Of a stretch of DNA of 64,000 bases, positions 1 through 9,079 are shown piece by piece (positions within the stretch are counted from its first letter, which is position 1; every line of letters starts with the position of its first letter). Position numbers and translations under genes: made by a program. Under the pieces are notes generated by a model, which worked only from the letters and a program-made list of their open reading frames with translations, searched no databases and was not told where the DNA came from. The DNA is from CAWEHU01 sp963808965. Lineage in GTDB: Bacteria; Pseudomonadota; Alphaproteobacteria; Acetobacterales; Acetobacteraceae. The DNA lies in NCBI GenBank assembly GCA_963808965.1, contig CAWEHU010000006.1, positions 1 to 64,000 on the forward strand. Direction: 5' to 3'.

Positions 1-1056
1 CGCCTCACAGACGGCTTCGGTGACCTGCTTCGTGGTCGCGTTGCCGCCGAGGTCTGGCGTATGCAGCGCCGGATCCGCCGTCACGCGCTCGACCGCCTTC
101 ATCAGCCGATCGGCCGCCGGCTTCTCGCCCAGGTGCTCCAGCATCATGGCGGCGGTCCAGAACGTCGCCACCGGATTGGCGACGCCTTTGCCGGTGATGT
201 CGAACGCCGAGCCGTGGATCGGCTCGAACATGGACGGCGCGTCCCGCTCCGGGTTGATGTTCGCGGTTGGCGCGATGCCGAGCGAACCGGCCAGCGCGGC
301 GGCGAGGTCGGACAGGATGTCCGCATGGAGGTTCGTGGCGACGATCGTGTCGAGCGTCTGTGGCTTCATCACCATCCGCATGGTCATCGCGTCGACCAGC
401 ATCTTGTCCCAAGTCACGTCCGGGAATTCCTTCGCGACCTCGGCCGCGATCTCGTCCCACATCACCATGGCGTGGCGCTGCGCGTTGCTCTTCGTCACGA
501 CCGTCAAGAGCTTCCGCGGCCGGGACTGGGCCAGCTTGAACGCGTAGCGGAGGATCCGCTGCACGCCAGGACGCGTCATCACCGACACGTCCTGGGCCAC
601 CTCGATCGGCAGCCCTCTATGGGCGCGGCCACCTACGCCGGAATACTCGCCCTCAGAATTCTCCCGCACGATCACCCAGTCCAGCTCGGGGCCAGATACG
701 TGCCGCAGCGGGCTGGTGATCCCGGGCAGGATCCGGGTCGGGCGCACGTTGGCGTATTGGTCGAGCGGCTGACAGATCGCCAGGCGCAGGCCCCACAGGG
801 TGATGTGGTCGGGGATGTCAGGCGCGCCGACCGCGCCGAACAGGATCGCGTCGAACTTGCGGAGTTGGTCCGCGCCGCCTTCCGGCATCATGACGCCGTG
901 CTTCTTGTAGTAGTCGGAGCCCCAGTCGAAGTCCTGGAATTCGAGCTTGAAGCCGCCATCCCGCTCGGCGCAGACCTTCAGGGCCTCCACCGCGGCGTCC
1001 ACGACCTCCGGACCAATCCCGTCGCCGCCCATTGCGGCAATCTTGTAGTTACGCAT
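1..1056 (-). CDS. Tartrate dehydrogenase / D-malate dehydrogenase family (partial, C-terminus off window)
   Basis: NAD-dependent beta-decarboxylating dehydrogenase of the isocitrate/isopropylmalate family, tartrate/D-malate branch. It would oxidise D-malate or tartrate in the cytoplasm. 352 codons are visible, nearly the usual 355-360, running off position 1. The N-terminus MRNYKIAAMGGDGIGPEVV carries the nucleotide-fold start. NSEGEYSGVGGR, KSNA, NLHADILSDL and EPIHGSAFDI are substrate, metal and cofactor motifs of this family. The ATG at 1056 is preceded by AGGAGG. It lies 74 bp downstream of the MFS transporter on the same strand, so the two probably form an uptake-plus-oxidation operon. 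Tartrate, D-malate or a related hydroxyacid cannot be told apart from sequence alone. Confidence 0.9.
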   Translation of the reverse strand, partial: MRNYKIAAMGGDGIGPEVVDAAVEALKVCAERDGGFKLEFQDFDWGSDYYKKHGVMMPEGGADQLRKFDAILFGAVGAPDIPDHITLWGLRLAICQPLDQYANVRPTRILPGITSPLRHVSGPELDWVIVRENSEGEYSGVGGRAHRGLPIEVAQDVSVMTRPGVQRILRYAFKLAQSRPRKLLTVVTKSNAQRHAMVMWDEIAAEVAKEFPDVTWDKMLVDAMTMRMVMKPQTLDTIVATNLHADILSDLAAALAGSLGIAPTANINPERDAPSMFEPIHGSAFDITGKGVANPVATFWTAAMMLEHLGEKPAADRLMKAVERVTADPALHTPDLGGNATTKQVTEAVCEA

Positions 1057-1095
1057 CTGTATTCCTCCTGAGTGATGAAGAGTGTTTAGAAACCT

Positions 1096-1117
1096 GCATC
1101 CCTCGGCCGAGGGATGC
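1096..1117 (-). promoter_or_regulatory. Perfect palindrome / intercistronic hairpin
   Basis: A 22-bp perfect palindrome with arms GCATCCCTCGG / CCGAGGGATGC lies between the MFS stop (1131) and the dehydrogenase RBS. As RNA it can fold into an 8-bp stem with a six-base loop. There is no T-run after it, so it is not a convincing intrinsic terminator. It may lower read-through or stabilise one part of the mRNA. Confidence 0.5.
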
Positions 1118-1130
1118 CTCCGGCTCCGCC

Positions 1131-2435
1131 TTAGGCGACCGCGGATGCGGGCGCCCGGCGGCGAAGCGAGAGCGTGAACAGGGTCGAGGCGAGCAGCGTG
1201 ACCGCCGACACCATCAATCCAAGCGTGAAGCTGCCCGATAGCTCCCGGGCGTAGCCGATCAGCGTCGGGCCGAAGAACCCGCCGAGATTGCCGATCGAGT
1301 TGATCGCGGCGATACCGGCAGCCGCTTTGCGGCCGGAAAGGAACTCGGTCGGCAAGGTCCAGAAGGGAGGGCGGGCGGCCATGACGCCGGCGATAGCCAT
1401 GGAAAGGAAGATCATCGTCCACACCGGATGACCGGCGACGGCCGCGGCGAGGCCCATCCCGACGCATCCCATGCCGGTCGCCAGGGCGACATGGTTCAGG
1501 CGCTGACCGGAGCGGTCGGAATAGCTAGCCCATAGCATCATCGTGGCGATGGCGGCGGCGTAGGGGATGGCCGCGACGAGCCCGACCTCGACGTTAGAGA
1601 GGCCGAAAGACTTGACGATTTGCGGCAGCCACAACTCGATGCCGTACAGGCCGGTCGTCAACCCGAAGTAGACGAGCGCGAGCCGCAGCACGTTCCAGCT
1701 CAGGAGCGAGCGCAGGACCTCGCCAAGACCGTGGTCGTGTGCGCCTGTGGTCTGGGCAGCGGCGGCGCGCTCGGCTTCCATTTCATTCGCAAGCCACTCC
1801 CGCTGTTCCTGCGTCAGCCAGCGGGCCTGCGAGGGACGGTCGGTCAGGAACCGAAGGACGACGATGCCGAGCAGCACCGACGGGATCCCCTCCAGGATGA
1901 ACATCCATTGCCAGTTCTTCAGGCCAAGGCCTTGCAACTCCAGCATGAAGCCGGACAGCGGGGCGGCGATGAAGCTCGCGATCGGGATAGCCGTCATGAA
2001 CCCGGCCGTGACACGGCCGCGATAGCGCTTCGGGAACCAGTAGGTCAGGTAGAGGATCACGCCGGGGAAGAAGCCGGCCTCGGCCACGCCGAGCAGAAAG
2101 CGCAGGGCATAGAAGCTGTTCTGGCCGGCTACGAAGGCGAAGCACGCCGACAGGATGCCCCAGGTGATCATGACCCGGGCGATCCAGAGGCGTGCTCCGA
2201 CACGGTCGAGGATGAGGTTGCTCGGAACCTCGAACAGAAAGTAACCGATAAAGAACAGGCCGGCGCCAAGACCAAAAGCCGCCGGCGACAGGCCAAGATC
2301 GGCACTCATCGACAAGGCAGCGAAGCCTACATTGATACGGTCGATGAAGGCGACTGTGTAGAGCACGCACAAGAACGGCACGAGCCGTATCGCGACTTTG
2401 CGCATGGTCATTTGTTCGAGCGTCTTGTCCGCCAT
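1131..2435 (-). CDS. MFS transporter, anion:cation symporter family (tartrate/hydroxyacid type)
   Basis: Inner-membrane major facilitator of about 434 residues with alternating hydrophobic segments typical of 12 helices. The start of helix 1 (LVPFLCVLYTVAFIDRINVG) and LRFLLGVAEAGFFPGVILYL are hallmarks of the anion:cation symporter subfamily, which takes up tartrate, phthalate, galactarate or 4-hydroxyphenylacetate. An in-frame ATG lies farther upstream, but the start at 2435 is preferred because it has GGAGAGA just before it and places the N-terminus right before helix 1. It is followed by a tartrate/D-malate dehydrogenase and is divergent from a GntR regulator, which points to a dicarboxylic hydroxyacid substrate. 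The exact substrate is inference. Confidence 0.88.
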   Translation of the reverse strand: MADKTLEQMTMRKVAIRLVPFLCVLYTVAFIDRINVGFAALSMSADLGLSPAAFGLGAGLFFIGYFLFEVPSNLILDRVGARLWIARVMITWGILSACFAFVAGQNSFYALRFLLGVAEAGFFPGVILYLTYWFPKRYRGRVTAGFMTAIPIASFIAAPLSGFMLELQGLGLKNWQWMFILEGIPSVLLGIVVLRFLTDRPSQARWLTQEQREWLANEMEAERAAAAQTTGAHDHGLGEVLRSLLSWNVLRLALVYFGLTTGLYGIELWLPQIVKSFGLSNVEVGLVAAIPYAAAIATMMLWASYSDRSGQRLNHVALATGMGCVGMGLAAAVAGHPVWTMIFLSMAIAGVMAARPPFWTLPTEFLSGRKAAAGIAAINSIGNLGGFFGPTLIGYARELSGSFTLGLMVSAVTLLASTLFTLSLRRRAPASAVA

Positions 2436-2515
2436 TCTCTCCATCCCTGGCCAGTTGTTTGCGCCGGCTTTACCGGGCTCCGATGCAGCCTTGAAGCATG
2501 CACGCCTTTTGGAGC

Positions 2516-2537
2516 GCCATCTTCCATACAAGATGGC
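2516..2537. promoter_or_regulatory. GntR-type operator, copy 1
   Basis: Inverted repeat GCCATCTT-N6-AAGATGGC with perfect 8-bp arms, in the divergent MFS/gntR intergenic region. Arms of the ATCTT/AAGAT type fit the short dyads bound by FCD-class GntR dimers. A second copy lies 66 bp away. Probably the binding site of the adjacent regulator, controlling the transporter promoter. Confidence 0.65.
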
Positions 2538-2581
2538 GTGGATATGGTAGCAAGCGAGGGAGGATGTCAACCCAGAAAAAT

Positions 2582-2603
2582 GCCATCTTGCATGGAAGAT
2601 TTC
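2582..2603. promoter_or_regulatory. GntR-type operator, copy 2
   Basis: GCCATCTT-GCATGG-AAGATTTC. The core ATCTT-N6-AAGAT matches copy 1, and copies 1 and 2 are near-identical as inverted copies of each other (they differ at one central base over 19 bp). It lies 21 bp before the regulator start, consistent with autoregulation. Confidence 0.65.
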
Positions 2604-2623
2604 AGGAGCAGAGAATTAGGCCC

Positions 2624-3324
2624 ATGACGCTCGACATGCGCAGCGGGACCGAACGCTCGGCGAAATCCTCTCTCGTCGGCGGGGCTTACGAGGCCTTGAA
2701 GGAGGCCATCCGCAATAACGTCTTCGCGCCGGGCTACCAGGGTTCCGAACAGGAGATCGCGTCCCAACTCGGCATGAGTCGGACCCCGGTGCACGAGGCA
2801 ATCATCCGGCTTCAGGAAGAGGGCTTGGTCCGCGTGCTGCCGCGCCGCGGAGTTGTCGTATGTGCGATCTCTCCCGACGACATGCGCGAGATCTACGAGG
2901 TCATTATCGCCCTCGAGACCGCCTCGGCGGAGCTGCTGGCGGAGAAGCCCGCGGATGAACGAGGTCCTGTCGCGGAAGAGCTCGAGGCGGTGAACGCTGA
3001 GATGCAGGCCGCCCTCAAGGCCGATAATCTGCCCGTTTGGGCCAAGGCGGACGAGGATTCCACCAGCTCTTGGTGGAGCGAAGCGGCAATGGACGGCTGG
3101 CGCGTATGTTCCACACGGTCATGGACCAATCGCACCGCGCCCGCATGCTGACGCTGCGGCTGCGCCCGAAGCCGACCGCCTCGGTCCGCGAGCACCGGGC
3201 CATCGTCGATGCAATTCAGGAAGGCAACCCCGAGGCGGCCCGCGAAGCAGCAAAGCGGCACCGCGTGGCCGCCCGCGACCAACTTCTCCCGTTATTGGGC
3301 GAGTTCGGGATGAAGCATCTCTAG
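2624..3324 (+). CDS. GntR family (FCD domain) transcriptional regulator, frameshifted
   Basis: Residues 18-80 form the GntR winged helix (AYEALKEAIRNN, SQLGMSRTPVHEAIIRLQEEGLV, PRRGVVV). The rest is an FCD ligand-binding domain of about 150 residues. The frame breaks at about 3058: ADED is followed out of frame by FHQLLVERSGN. Restoring one T in the TT run gives a continuous 233-residue protein ending at 3324. ATG 2624 is chosen because it begins just before the HTH and after both operators; upstream in-frame ATGs overlap operator DNA. It is divergent from the MFS-dehydrogenase pair, which it probably represses, with a hydroxyacid as inducer. The single-base deletion could be real or a sequencing error. 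Confidence 0.85.
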
Positions 3325-3513
3325 CGGAAGCTAGTTCCGGGCGGAGATCGCCTCCGCTTCCATCGGTCCGCCCCTGCTCCGGCCGGAACAGGTGTCCTGG
3401 ATGCCACACTGCCGCAATTTCACCTCACCTCGGGTTTTTCGTCCGGAACGGATACCCATTGGTAAGCTTCAACTGCGAACCTATCACCGACCCGCGGACC
3501 GGACCGGAACCAG

Positions 3514-4809
3514 ATGCAGCACTCGATGCACTACGAGCTTTACGACCTGTTCCGCCAAAATCTCCTGCAACCACTGAACTTCACCGGCCGCGTCGGCCAA
3601 CTCGCCCTCGAGCCCTTCCGTCCGTTCCTGCCGACGCCCGTCCGCGGCCATCTCGACGCCGCCTACGCGAGTCTACATGCGCTCGAGCGCCTCACGCGCA
3701 TGTACCCCAAGCAGCCCTTCAATCTCGGAGTGGAAGAGGAGGTCGTCTGGTCGCGCCCTTTCTGCGAGCTGATCCGGTTTCCGGCGGAGCGGGAGAATGC
3801 GCCGCGCGTGCTCATCATCGCGCCGATGTCGGGCCATCATGCGACGCTTTTGCGGGGGACGGTCAAGTCACTGGTCCGCACGCATGAGGTATTCATCACG
3901 GACTGGGCCGATGCGAAGTTCGTCCCACTCGGCAAGGGGCGGTTCGACCTCGACGCCTATGTCGCCTACGTCATGGAAATCTTCCGTTTCCTCGCACGCG
4001 GCGGCCCGTTTCATGTGCTCGCGGTGTGTCAGCCGTGCGTTCCGGCGTTCGCCGCCACCGCGATTCTGAGCGAGGACCGCTCGCACGCGCTGCCGCAATC
4101 GCTCGTGCTGATGTCCGGGCCGATGGACCCCGGCGCGAACGAGACGGAAGTCACGCGCTTGGCACTCAAGCACGACCTCGACTGGTTCGAGCAGCAGGTT
4201 ATTCACACCGTCCCGCGCCGCTATCCCGGGCGCAACCGGCGCGTCTATCCCGGCTTGATCCAGCTCGGCGCCTTCATGTCGACGCAGTTCACCCGCCACA
4301 TCAACCAGCACATGGATCTGTTCTGGGCGGTGATGCGGATGCGGGAGGAGGACGCGCAGAAGATCACGGAATTCTACGACGAATACTTGGCCGTGCAGGA
4401 TCTCTCGGCCGATTTCTACCTGGACACGCTGCACCGGGTGTTTCAGCGACGCGATCTGCCAAGAGGGGAACTCGACTGGCACGGTAGGCCGATCGACCCG
4501 GGCGCGATCGAGACGGTGCGGCTGGTCACGATCGAGGGCGAGAAGGACGACATCTGCGCGCCTGGTCAAACCTCTGCGACACACGCGCTCTGCCGGCACT
4601 TGCCCGACCGCCTCAAAACGCATCACCTGCAACAGGGCGTGGGCCATTTCGGGACGTTCAGCGGCTCGAAATACCGCGCCGGCATTCTGCCGTTGCTCAA
4701 GCGGGTGTTCGCGGAACCCCGACCGGTCGCCGGCCATCCGGTGCAGGTGGGCATACCGGTCGCGACGCAGGGAGGGGACGAGCTGGCCAGGGCAAACGCG
4801 GCCGCCTAA
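3514..4809 (+). CDS. phaZ: Intracellular polyhydroxyalkanoate (PHB) depolymerase
   Basis: 431 residues, full length for the intracellular PhaZ family that mobilises native PHB granules to 3-hydroxybutyrate. The N-terminus (HYELYDLFRQNLLQPL) and the core IIAPMSGHHATLLRGTVKSL are family signatures. The nucleophile in this group is a cysteine in a modified lipase box; here Cys172 or Cys175 lies in LAVCQPCVPAFA. A C-terminal GVGHFGTFSG supplies the likely catalytic His. No signal peptide, so it acts in the cytoplasm. No strong SD precedes the ATG, and the next in-frame ATG (codon 5) is an alternative start. Confidence 0.92.
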   Translation: MQHSMHYELYDLFRQNLLQPLNFTGRVGQLALEPFRPFLPTPVRGHLDAAYASLHALERLTRMYPKQPFNLGVEEEVVWSRPFCELIRFPAERENAPRVLIIAPMSGHHATLLRGTVKSLVRTHEVFITDWADAKFVPLGKGRFDLDAYVAYVMEIFRFLARGGPFHVLAVCQPCVPAFAATAILSEDRSHALPQSLVLMSGPMDPGANETEVTRLALKHDLDWFEQQVIHTVPRRYPGRNRRVYPGLIQLGAFMSTQFTRHINQHMDLFWAVMRMREEDAQKITEFYDEYLAVQDLSADFYLDTLHRVFQRRDLPRGELDWHGRPIDPGAIETVRLVTIEGEKDDICAPGQTSATHALCRHLPDRLKTHHLQQGVGHFGTFSGSKYRAGILPLLKRVFAEPRPVAGHPVQVGIPVATQGGDELARANAAA

Positions 4810-4898
4810 GCCGTCCTCCTCGCGCCGGCGATCATTGCCCGTGCTTGCCTCCGCCGGCCGGCGATCCCAGCTTTGGGTGCAAGGCAGGGAGGGTCGGG

Positions 4899-5324
4899 AT
4901 GCAATACGTGTGCGACGCACCGGGCGGCAAGACGTGGTTCCGGATCGAGACGGAAGCCGAGGCACTCCGGGAATCCGAGATGATGCGTCACGCGGTCGAG
5001 AAGTACTACCGGCGGGAGCGGGAGAAGGCCGCCCAGAGCTTTAGGCCGCGCTCCAACGTGTTCTTCGAGCAGGAGATCGGCCTCCGGGAGCACATCCACC
5101 GGGAGATGCCTCTCTTCCTGACCCTCCGCGATGCGGACGGCAACGGCCTCGCGACCGCCATGCTGCCGCCCCGCGGCCGCGAGGACCGGAGCTTCCGCAC
5201 CATCATCGTGGGCCGGGAAAACAATGATCCCTATCTGCAATGCGCGGACGCGATCAAAACGCTGGCCCGGCATTACGGCATCGCGCTGGAACGGTCCCGT
5301 TGCTACCCGTATCGGCGTGATTAA
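4899..5324 (+). CDS. Conserved hypothetical protein (141 aa)
   Basis: Product not recognised. It is a charged cytoplasmic protein with an N-terminal segment MQYVCDAPGGKTWFRIETEAEA, a helix-rich middle rich in Glu/Arg/Lys, and a C-terminus ending CYPYRRD. No signal or membrane segment. An ATG 54 bp upstream is in frame, but the start at 4899 follows a G-rich SD (GGGAGGG) and gives a compact protein. It sits between phaZ and a cupin, all on the plus strand with short gaps, so co-transcription is likely; a role in PHB metabolism is only guilt by association. Confidence 0.65.
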   Translation: MQYVCDAPGGKTWFRIETEAEALRESEMMRHAVEKYYRREREKAAQSFRPRSNVFFEQEIGLREHIHREMPLFLTLRDADGNGLATAMLPPRGREDRSFRTIIVGRENNDPYLQCADAIKTLARHYGIALERSRCYPYRRD

Positions 5325-5351
5325 AGCCGCGGAGCTGAGGAGGGACCGTCG

Positions 5352-5852
5352 ATGAGCTACGATTTGCGCGCCTTCGCCTCCGCCGCCCACGACATCCTCG
5401 CCGGCGCTCCCGGGCCGGAAGGCCGGCAGCGGGTTTGCGATCTGATGCGGGATGCGCTGCGAGACCCGGGTTTCGTCGCAAGCGTGCTCGGAGACGCGAC
5501 GCCGGAGCGCCAAATTCTTTACGAGGACCCAGAACTCGGCTTCTGCATTCTCGCCCACAACTACAAGGGCGCGAAACAGAGCCCGCCGCACGATCACGGC
5601 CCGAGCTGGGCGATCTACGGCCAGGCGCGCGGGGAGACGCTGATGAGCGACTGGGCGCTGGTCGAGCCCGCGACCGAGGACCGGCCCGGCAGGGTGCGCC
5701 ACGTACGTGACTACGCGCTCACGCCGGGCATGGCGTACCTCTACAACGAGGGCGACCTGCACTCTCCCCGTCGCGACGGCCCAACACAACTCATCCGCAT
5801 CGAAGGGATGAACATGGACGGGGTGCGGCGGGCAAATTACCAGCCGGTGTAG
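5352..5852 (+). CDS. Cupin-fold protein, cysteine-dioxygenase-like metal enzyme
   Basis: 166 residues with a cupin metal site: HDHG (in SPPHDHGPSWAIYG) as motif 1 and DLHSPRRDGPTQLIRIEG as the distal His motif. This resembles small proteins of the cysteine dioxygenase/3-mercaptopropionate dioxygenase-like double-stranded beta-helix group. Fe(II) or Ni binding is likely, but the substrate is unknown. GAGGAGGG lies 9 bp before the ATG. It follows the hypothetical gene by 27 bp. A real thiol dioxygenase would be longer (about 190-200 aa), so function is uncertain. Confidence 0.72.
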   Translation: MSYDLRAFASAAHDILAGAPGPEGRQRVCDLMRDALRDPGFVASVLGDATPERQILYEDPELGFCILAHNYKGAKQSPPHDHGPSWAIYGQARGETLMSDWALVEPATEDRPGRVRHVRDYALTPGMAYLYNEGDLHSPRRDGPTQLIRIEGMNMDGVRRANYQPV

Positions 5853-5969
5853 ATCGGCCCGAGCAGCCGACACCGCTCACCGCTGGCTCGCAGCGAGGTG
5901 TGAACAGCCTCACAGTCCAATCACTCCGTTTCGGTCATCATCGCTCCGCTAACGCAAAGGGAGCGAGTC

Positions 5970-6266
5970 ATGGGACGGATCATCCTGCTTCTCGGACTTG
6001 GCGTAACCGCGTGCGCGGCACCAAGCCAGGGATTACTCAACGCCACGACGGCGGCTTGCAGCCAAGGCGACCGGAGCGCCTGCTCGCAACTGCCAAGCAT
6101 CAACGCTCAGGTCCAAGCCGAGAACCAGAATAACCAGGTCATGACGGGCGTCGCCGCCGGCGCCGGCGGTCTAGTCGGCGGGGCAGTGCTGGGCGGCGCA
6201 TTCGGTCCCCATTATGGCTACGGGTACCCGTACGGCTACTACCATCGCTGCTGGGGCTGTTGGTAA
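5970..6266 (+). CDS. Small lipoprotein with glycine-zipper segment
   Basis: 98 residues. The N-terminal hydrophobic stretch ends in a lipobox-like VTAC (Cys15), so it is probably lipidated and held in the outer membrane. Residues 58-80 are a Gly/Ala zipper (GVAAGAGGLVGGAVLGGAFG), then a Tyr/Gly-rich tail ending CWGCW. The SD AAAGGGAGCG lies before the ATG. Similar small glycine-zipper lipoproteins are common in Alphaproteobacteria and have no assigned function. Confidence 0.7.
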   Translation: MGRIILLLGLGVTACAAPSQGLLNATTAACSQGDRSACSQLPSINAQVQAENQNNQVMTGVAAGAGGLVGGAVLGGAFGPHYGYGYPYGYYHRCWGCW

Positions 6267-6311
6267 GCGATCGTCCCTCCAGCCAACGACTATCGGCAGC
6301 CGAGGTCTTGG

Positions 6312-7200
6312 TCAGGCCGCCTGTTGTAGGGTAGGCGCGATGTCGGCAACCGTCGTCCGCCGCATGTCGCGCACTTCCTGAGCGTTGTAGCGCCGCGCAC
6401 GGTGCATCGCCACGCGGTTGTCCCACATGACCAAATCGTACTGCCGCCAACGGTGGGCATAAACGAACTCGCGCTGCGTCGCGTGCTCGGTCAGGTCGCG
6501 CAGCAGGGCACGCGCTTCCGGCACCGGCCAACCGACAATCGTACCGGCGTGGGAGGAGAGGAATAGCGAGCGCCTTCCCGTAACGGGGTGCCGGCGCACA
6601 AGCCGCTGCGGCACCGGCGCATTCTTGCGCCGCTCCTCCTCGGTGAACTCGGTGAAACCCAGCACACCACGCGAATAGATTTGGCTGTGCTCACAGACCA
6701 GATCCCGCACCAGCGCCTTCGATCTCCTCGTCCAGAGCGTCATAGCCCGCCCGCATGTCGGCGAACTCGGTGTTGCCGCCCGCTTCCGGTATGATCCGGG
6801 CCGATAGCAGCGAATACTTGGCGGGGGTCGGCTTGAACGAGCTATCGGAATGCCAGAGCATATTACCGAGGCCGAACAGCCGCCGCCGGTCGTCGCGCTC
6901 CAGCACGCGGTTGCTTTGGTCGAGATTGGAGATGTCGTTCACCTCCATGCTCAGCCGCCGCTGTTCGCCTTGCTGAATGTCGCCCGTTGCCTGCTCCAGC
7001 GGGCCGAAATGGCGGCTGAACGCGACCTGCTGCGCGTCATCCAGTTTCTGGTCGTGGAACACCAGCACGGCGTAGCGGTCCATTCCCGCCTCGATGGCGC
7101 CGACCTCCTCCGGGCCGATCGGTTGCGTGAGATCGATGCCGGAGACTTCGGCGGCGAAATGCGGACGGGCCGGATCGACCGGCCGGATCGAGATTGCCAT
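6312..7200 (-). CDS. TauD/TfdA family Fe(II)/2-oxoglutarate dioxygenase, frameshifted
   Basis: Alpha-ketoglutarate-dependent oxygenase of the TfdA group. Residues 1-120 contain VLVFHDQ and the facial-triad HxD in LWHSDSSF; the C-terminal part has VMWDNRVAMHRA with the distal His and the 2OG-binding Arg region. The frame breaks at about 6718, where DALDEEI should run into KALVRDLV; removing one base restores 295 residues, the normal size. AAGGAGGAA precedes the ATG. Substrate unknown: the family oxidises taurine, 2,4-D, other aryloxy or sulfo acids and carboxylates. It is divergent from the acyl-CoA ligase. Confidence 0.85.
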
Positions 7201-7323
7201 CGGTCATTCCTCCTTCGGTCAAGCTAGATCCGGCACGCCCTCCTGTCATCGACCCCCAAGCGGGCTTGTGGCTAAATCAGGCCGGGAACCGCCCGAAACG
7301 AGGCGGCCGAGAGGGAGAGGTGC

Positions 7324-8978
7324 ATGGAAGCTCTGGTGCAGCGCCAGCCGCTCATGATTTCGTCGCTCCTGACCCATGCGGCGCGGCATCACGGCAAAGC
7401 CGAGATCGTGTCGAAGACGGTCGAGGGCGCAATCCACCGCTACACCTACGCGGACGCCGAACGCCGGGCGCGGCGGCTCGTGCGCGTGTTGCATCGCCTT
7501 GGGGTGAAACCGCAGGACCGCGTCGGAACGCTCGCCTGGAACGGACACCGGCATCTCGAAATTTACTACGCCGTCTCCGGCATGGAGGCGATCGTCCATA
7601 CCGTAAACCCGCGCCTGCACCCGGGCGACGTCACCTATATCATCAACCACGCGGGCGACCGGCTGGTGTTCGCGGATACCAGTTTCGCCGCCCTGATCGC
7701 CGAGATCGCGCCCGCCATTCGCGAGACGGTGCGCGCGGTGGTCATGATGACCGAGGCCGCGCACATGCCCACGCTCGCGTTGCCCGACGGCATGGATCTC
7801 CTTTGTTACGAAATGTTGATGGCGGAGTCCGATGAGGACTACGCCTGGCCGAGCTTCGACGAGAACACGGCAAGCGCGCTCTGCTACACATCGGGCACGA
7901 CCGGGCGGCCGAAGGGCGTGCTTTACAGCCATCGCTCGACCTGGCTGCACGCCTATTCGCTCAACACCGCCGATGCGCTCGGGCTTCGGGCGGTGGATCA
8001 ATTCCTGCCGGTCGTGCCGATGTTCCACGTCAACGCCTGGGGTGCGCCGTACACCGCACCGATGGTGGGTGCGAGTTTGGTGCTGCCGGGGCGGCACCTG
8101 GACGGAGCGAGCCTCGAATCCCTCATGAACACCGAGCGCGTCACCGTGTCCGCGGGCGTGCCGACCGTCTGGATGGGGCTGCTACACCATCTGCGCGCGA
8201 CCGGCACGCGCCTCCATACGCTCAAGCGTCTCCTGACGGGCGGCTCGGCGTGCCCGCCGCTGCTGATCGAGGCGTTCGAGGGCGAATACGGCATCCATGT
8301 CGAGCACGCCTGGGGCATGACCGAGACCAGCCCGGTCGCTACCTACAACGCGCCAAGCCGGCGCACACCGGCTTGGATGAAGCGGCGTCGATGCGGCTCA
8401 GGCTCAAGCAGGGCCGCATCCTGCCGGGACTCGACATGAAGATCGTCAACGATGCGGGCGAGGAATTGCCGTGGGACGGCGTGCAGTTCGGGAATTTGCT
8501 GGTGCGCGGGCCGTGGGTGTGCAGCGCCTATTTCGGCGAGCCGCCCGGCGGCGCCTGCGACGCGGACGGCTGGTTCACAACCGGCGACGTGTCGACCATC
8601 GACCCCGAAGGATTCATGGAGATCACCGACCGCTCGAAGGACGTCATCAAGTCGGGCGGCGAGTGGATCAGTTCCATCGCTCTTGAAAACATCGCTGTCT
8701 CGCACCCCGATGTCGCGGAAGCGGCGGTGGTCGCGGCGCGGCATCCAAAATGGGACGAGCGGCCGCTGCTGATCGTCGTGCCGAAGCAGGGGCGGAGTTT
8801 GAACGAGGATTCCCTGCTCGCGGTCTACGAAGGCAAAGTGCCGAAATGGTGGCTGCCGGACGCGGTGGTGGTGGTCGATGCCCTGCCGCACACCGCGACC
8901 GGCAAGCTGCAAAAGAACGCGCTCCGGTGCATGTATCAGGATTACCTGTTGACGGGGATAGCTTCGGCGCGGACGTAA
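7324..8978 (+). CDS. AMP-dependent acyl-CoA synthetase, frameshifted
   Basis: Acyl-adenylate-forming CoA ligase of about 551 residues after frame repair. The P-loop-like motif YTSGTTGRPKGV is at about residues 189-200, followed by VVPMFHVNAWG, the A5 motif HAWGMTETSP, the A7 motif GWFTTGDVSTID, and the C-terminal A10 motif GKLQ with the catalytic Lys. The frame breaks at about 8354 (TYNA, then out of frame KPAHTGLDEA); one missing base restores it. Family relatives activate medium/long-chain fatty acids or 3-methylthiopropionate. The neighbouring dioxygenase (divergent) gives no clear substrate. GAGAGGTGC lies before the ATG. Confidence 0.88.
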
Positions 8979-9079
8979 CCCCGCCATCTGACCGGGGCTA
9001 TTCCCGGCCATTCGTCCGATGCACAAGCGGCACGCCCGCTCGCATTCTCGCCGCCTCAACCCCAGGCGGAAGCACACGC

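Noticed and set aside
3341..3357. GCGGAG-ATCGC-CTCCGC hairpin after gntR as a terminator
   Set aside because: Short 6-bp stem without a T-run; not enough to call a terminator.
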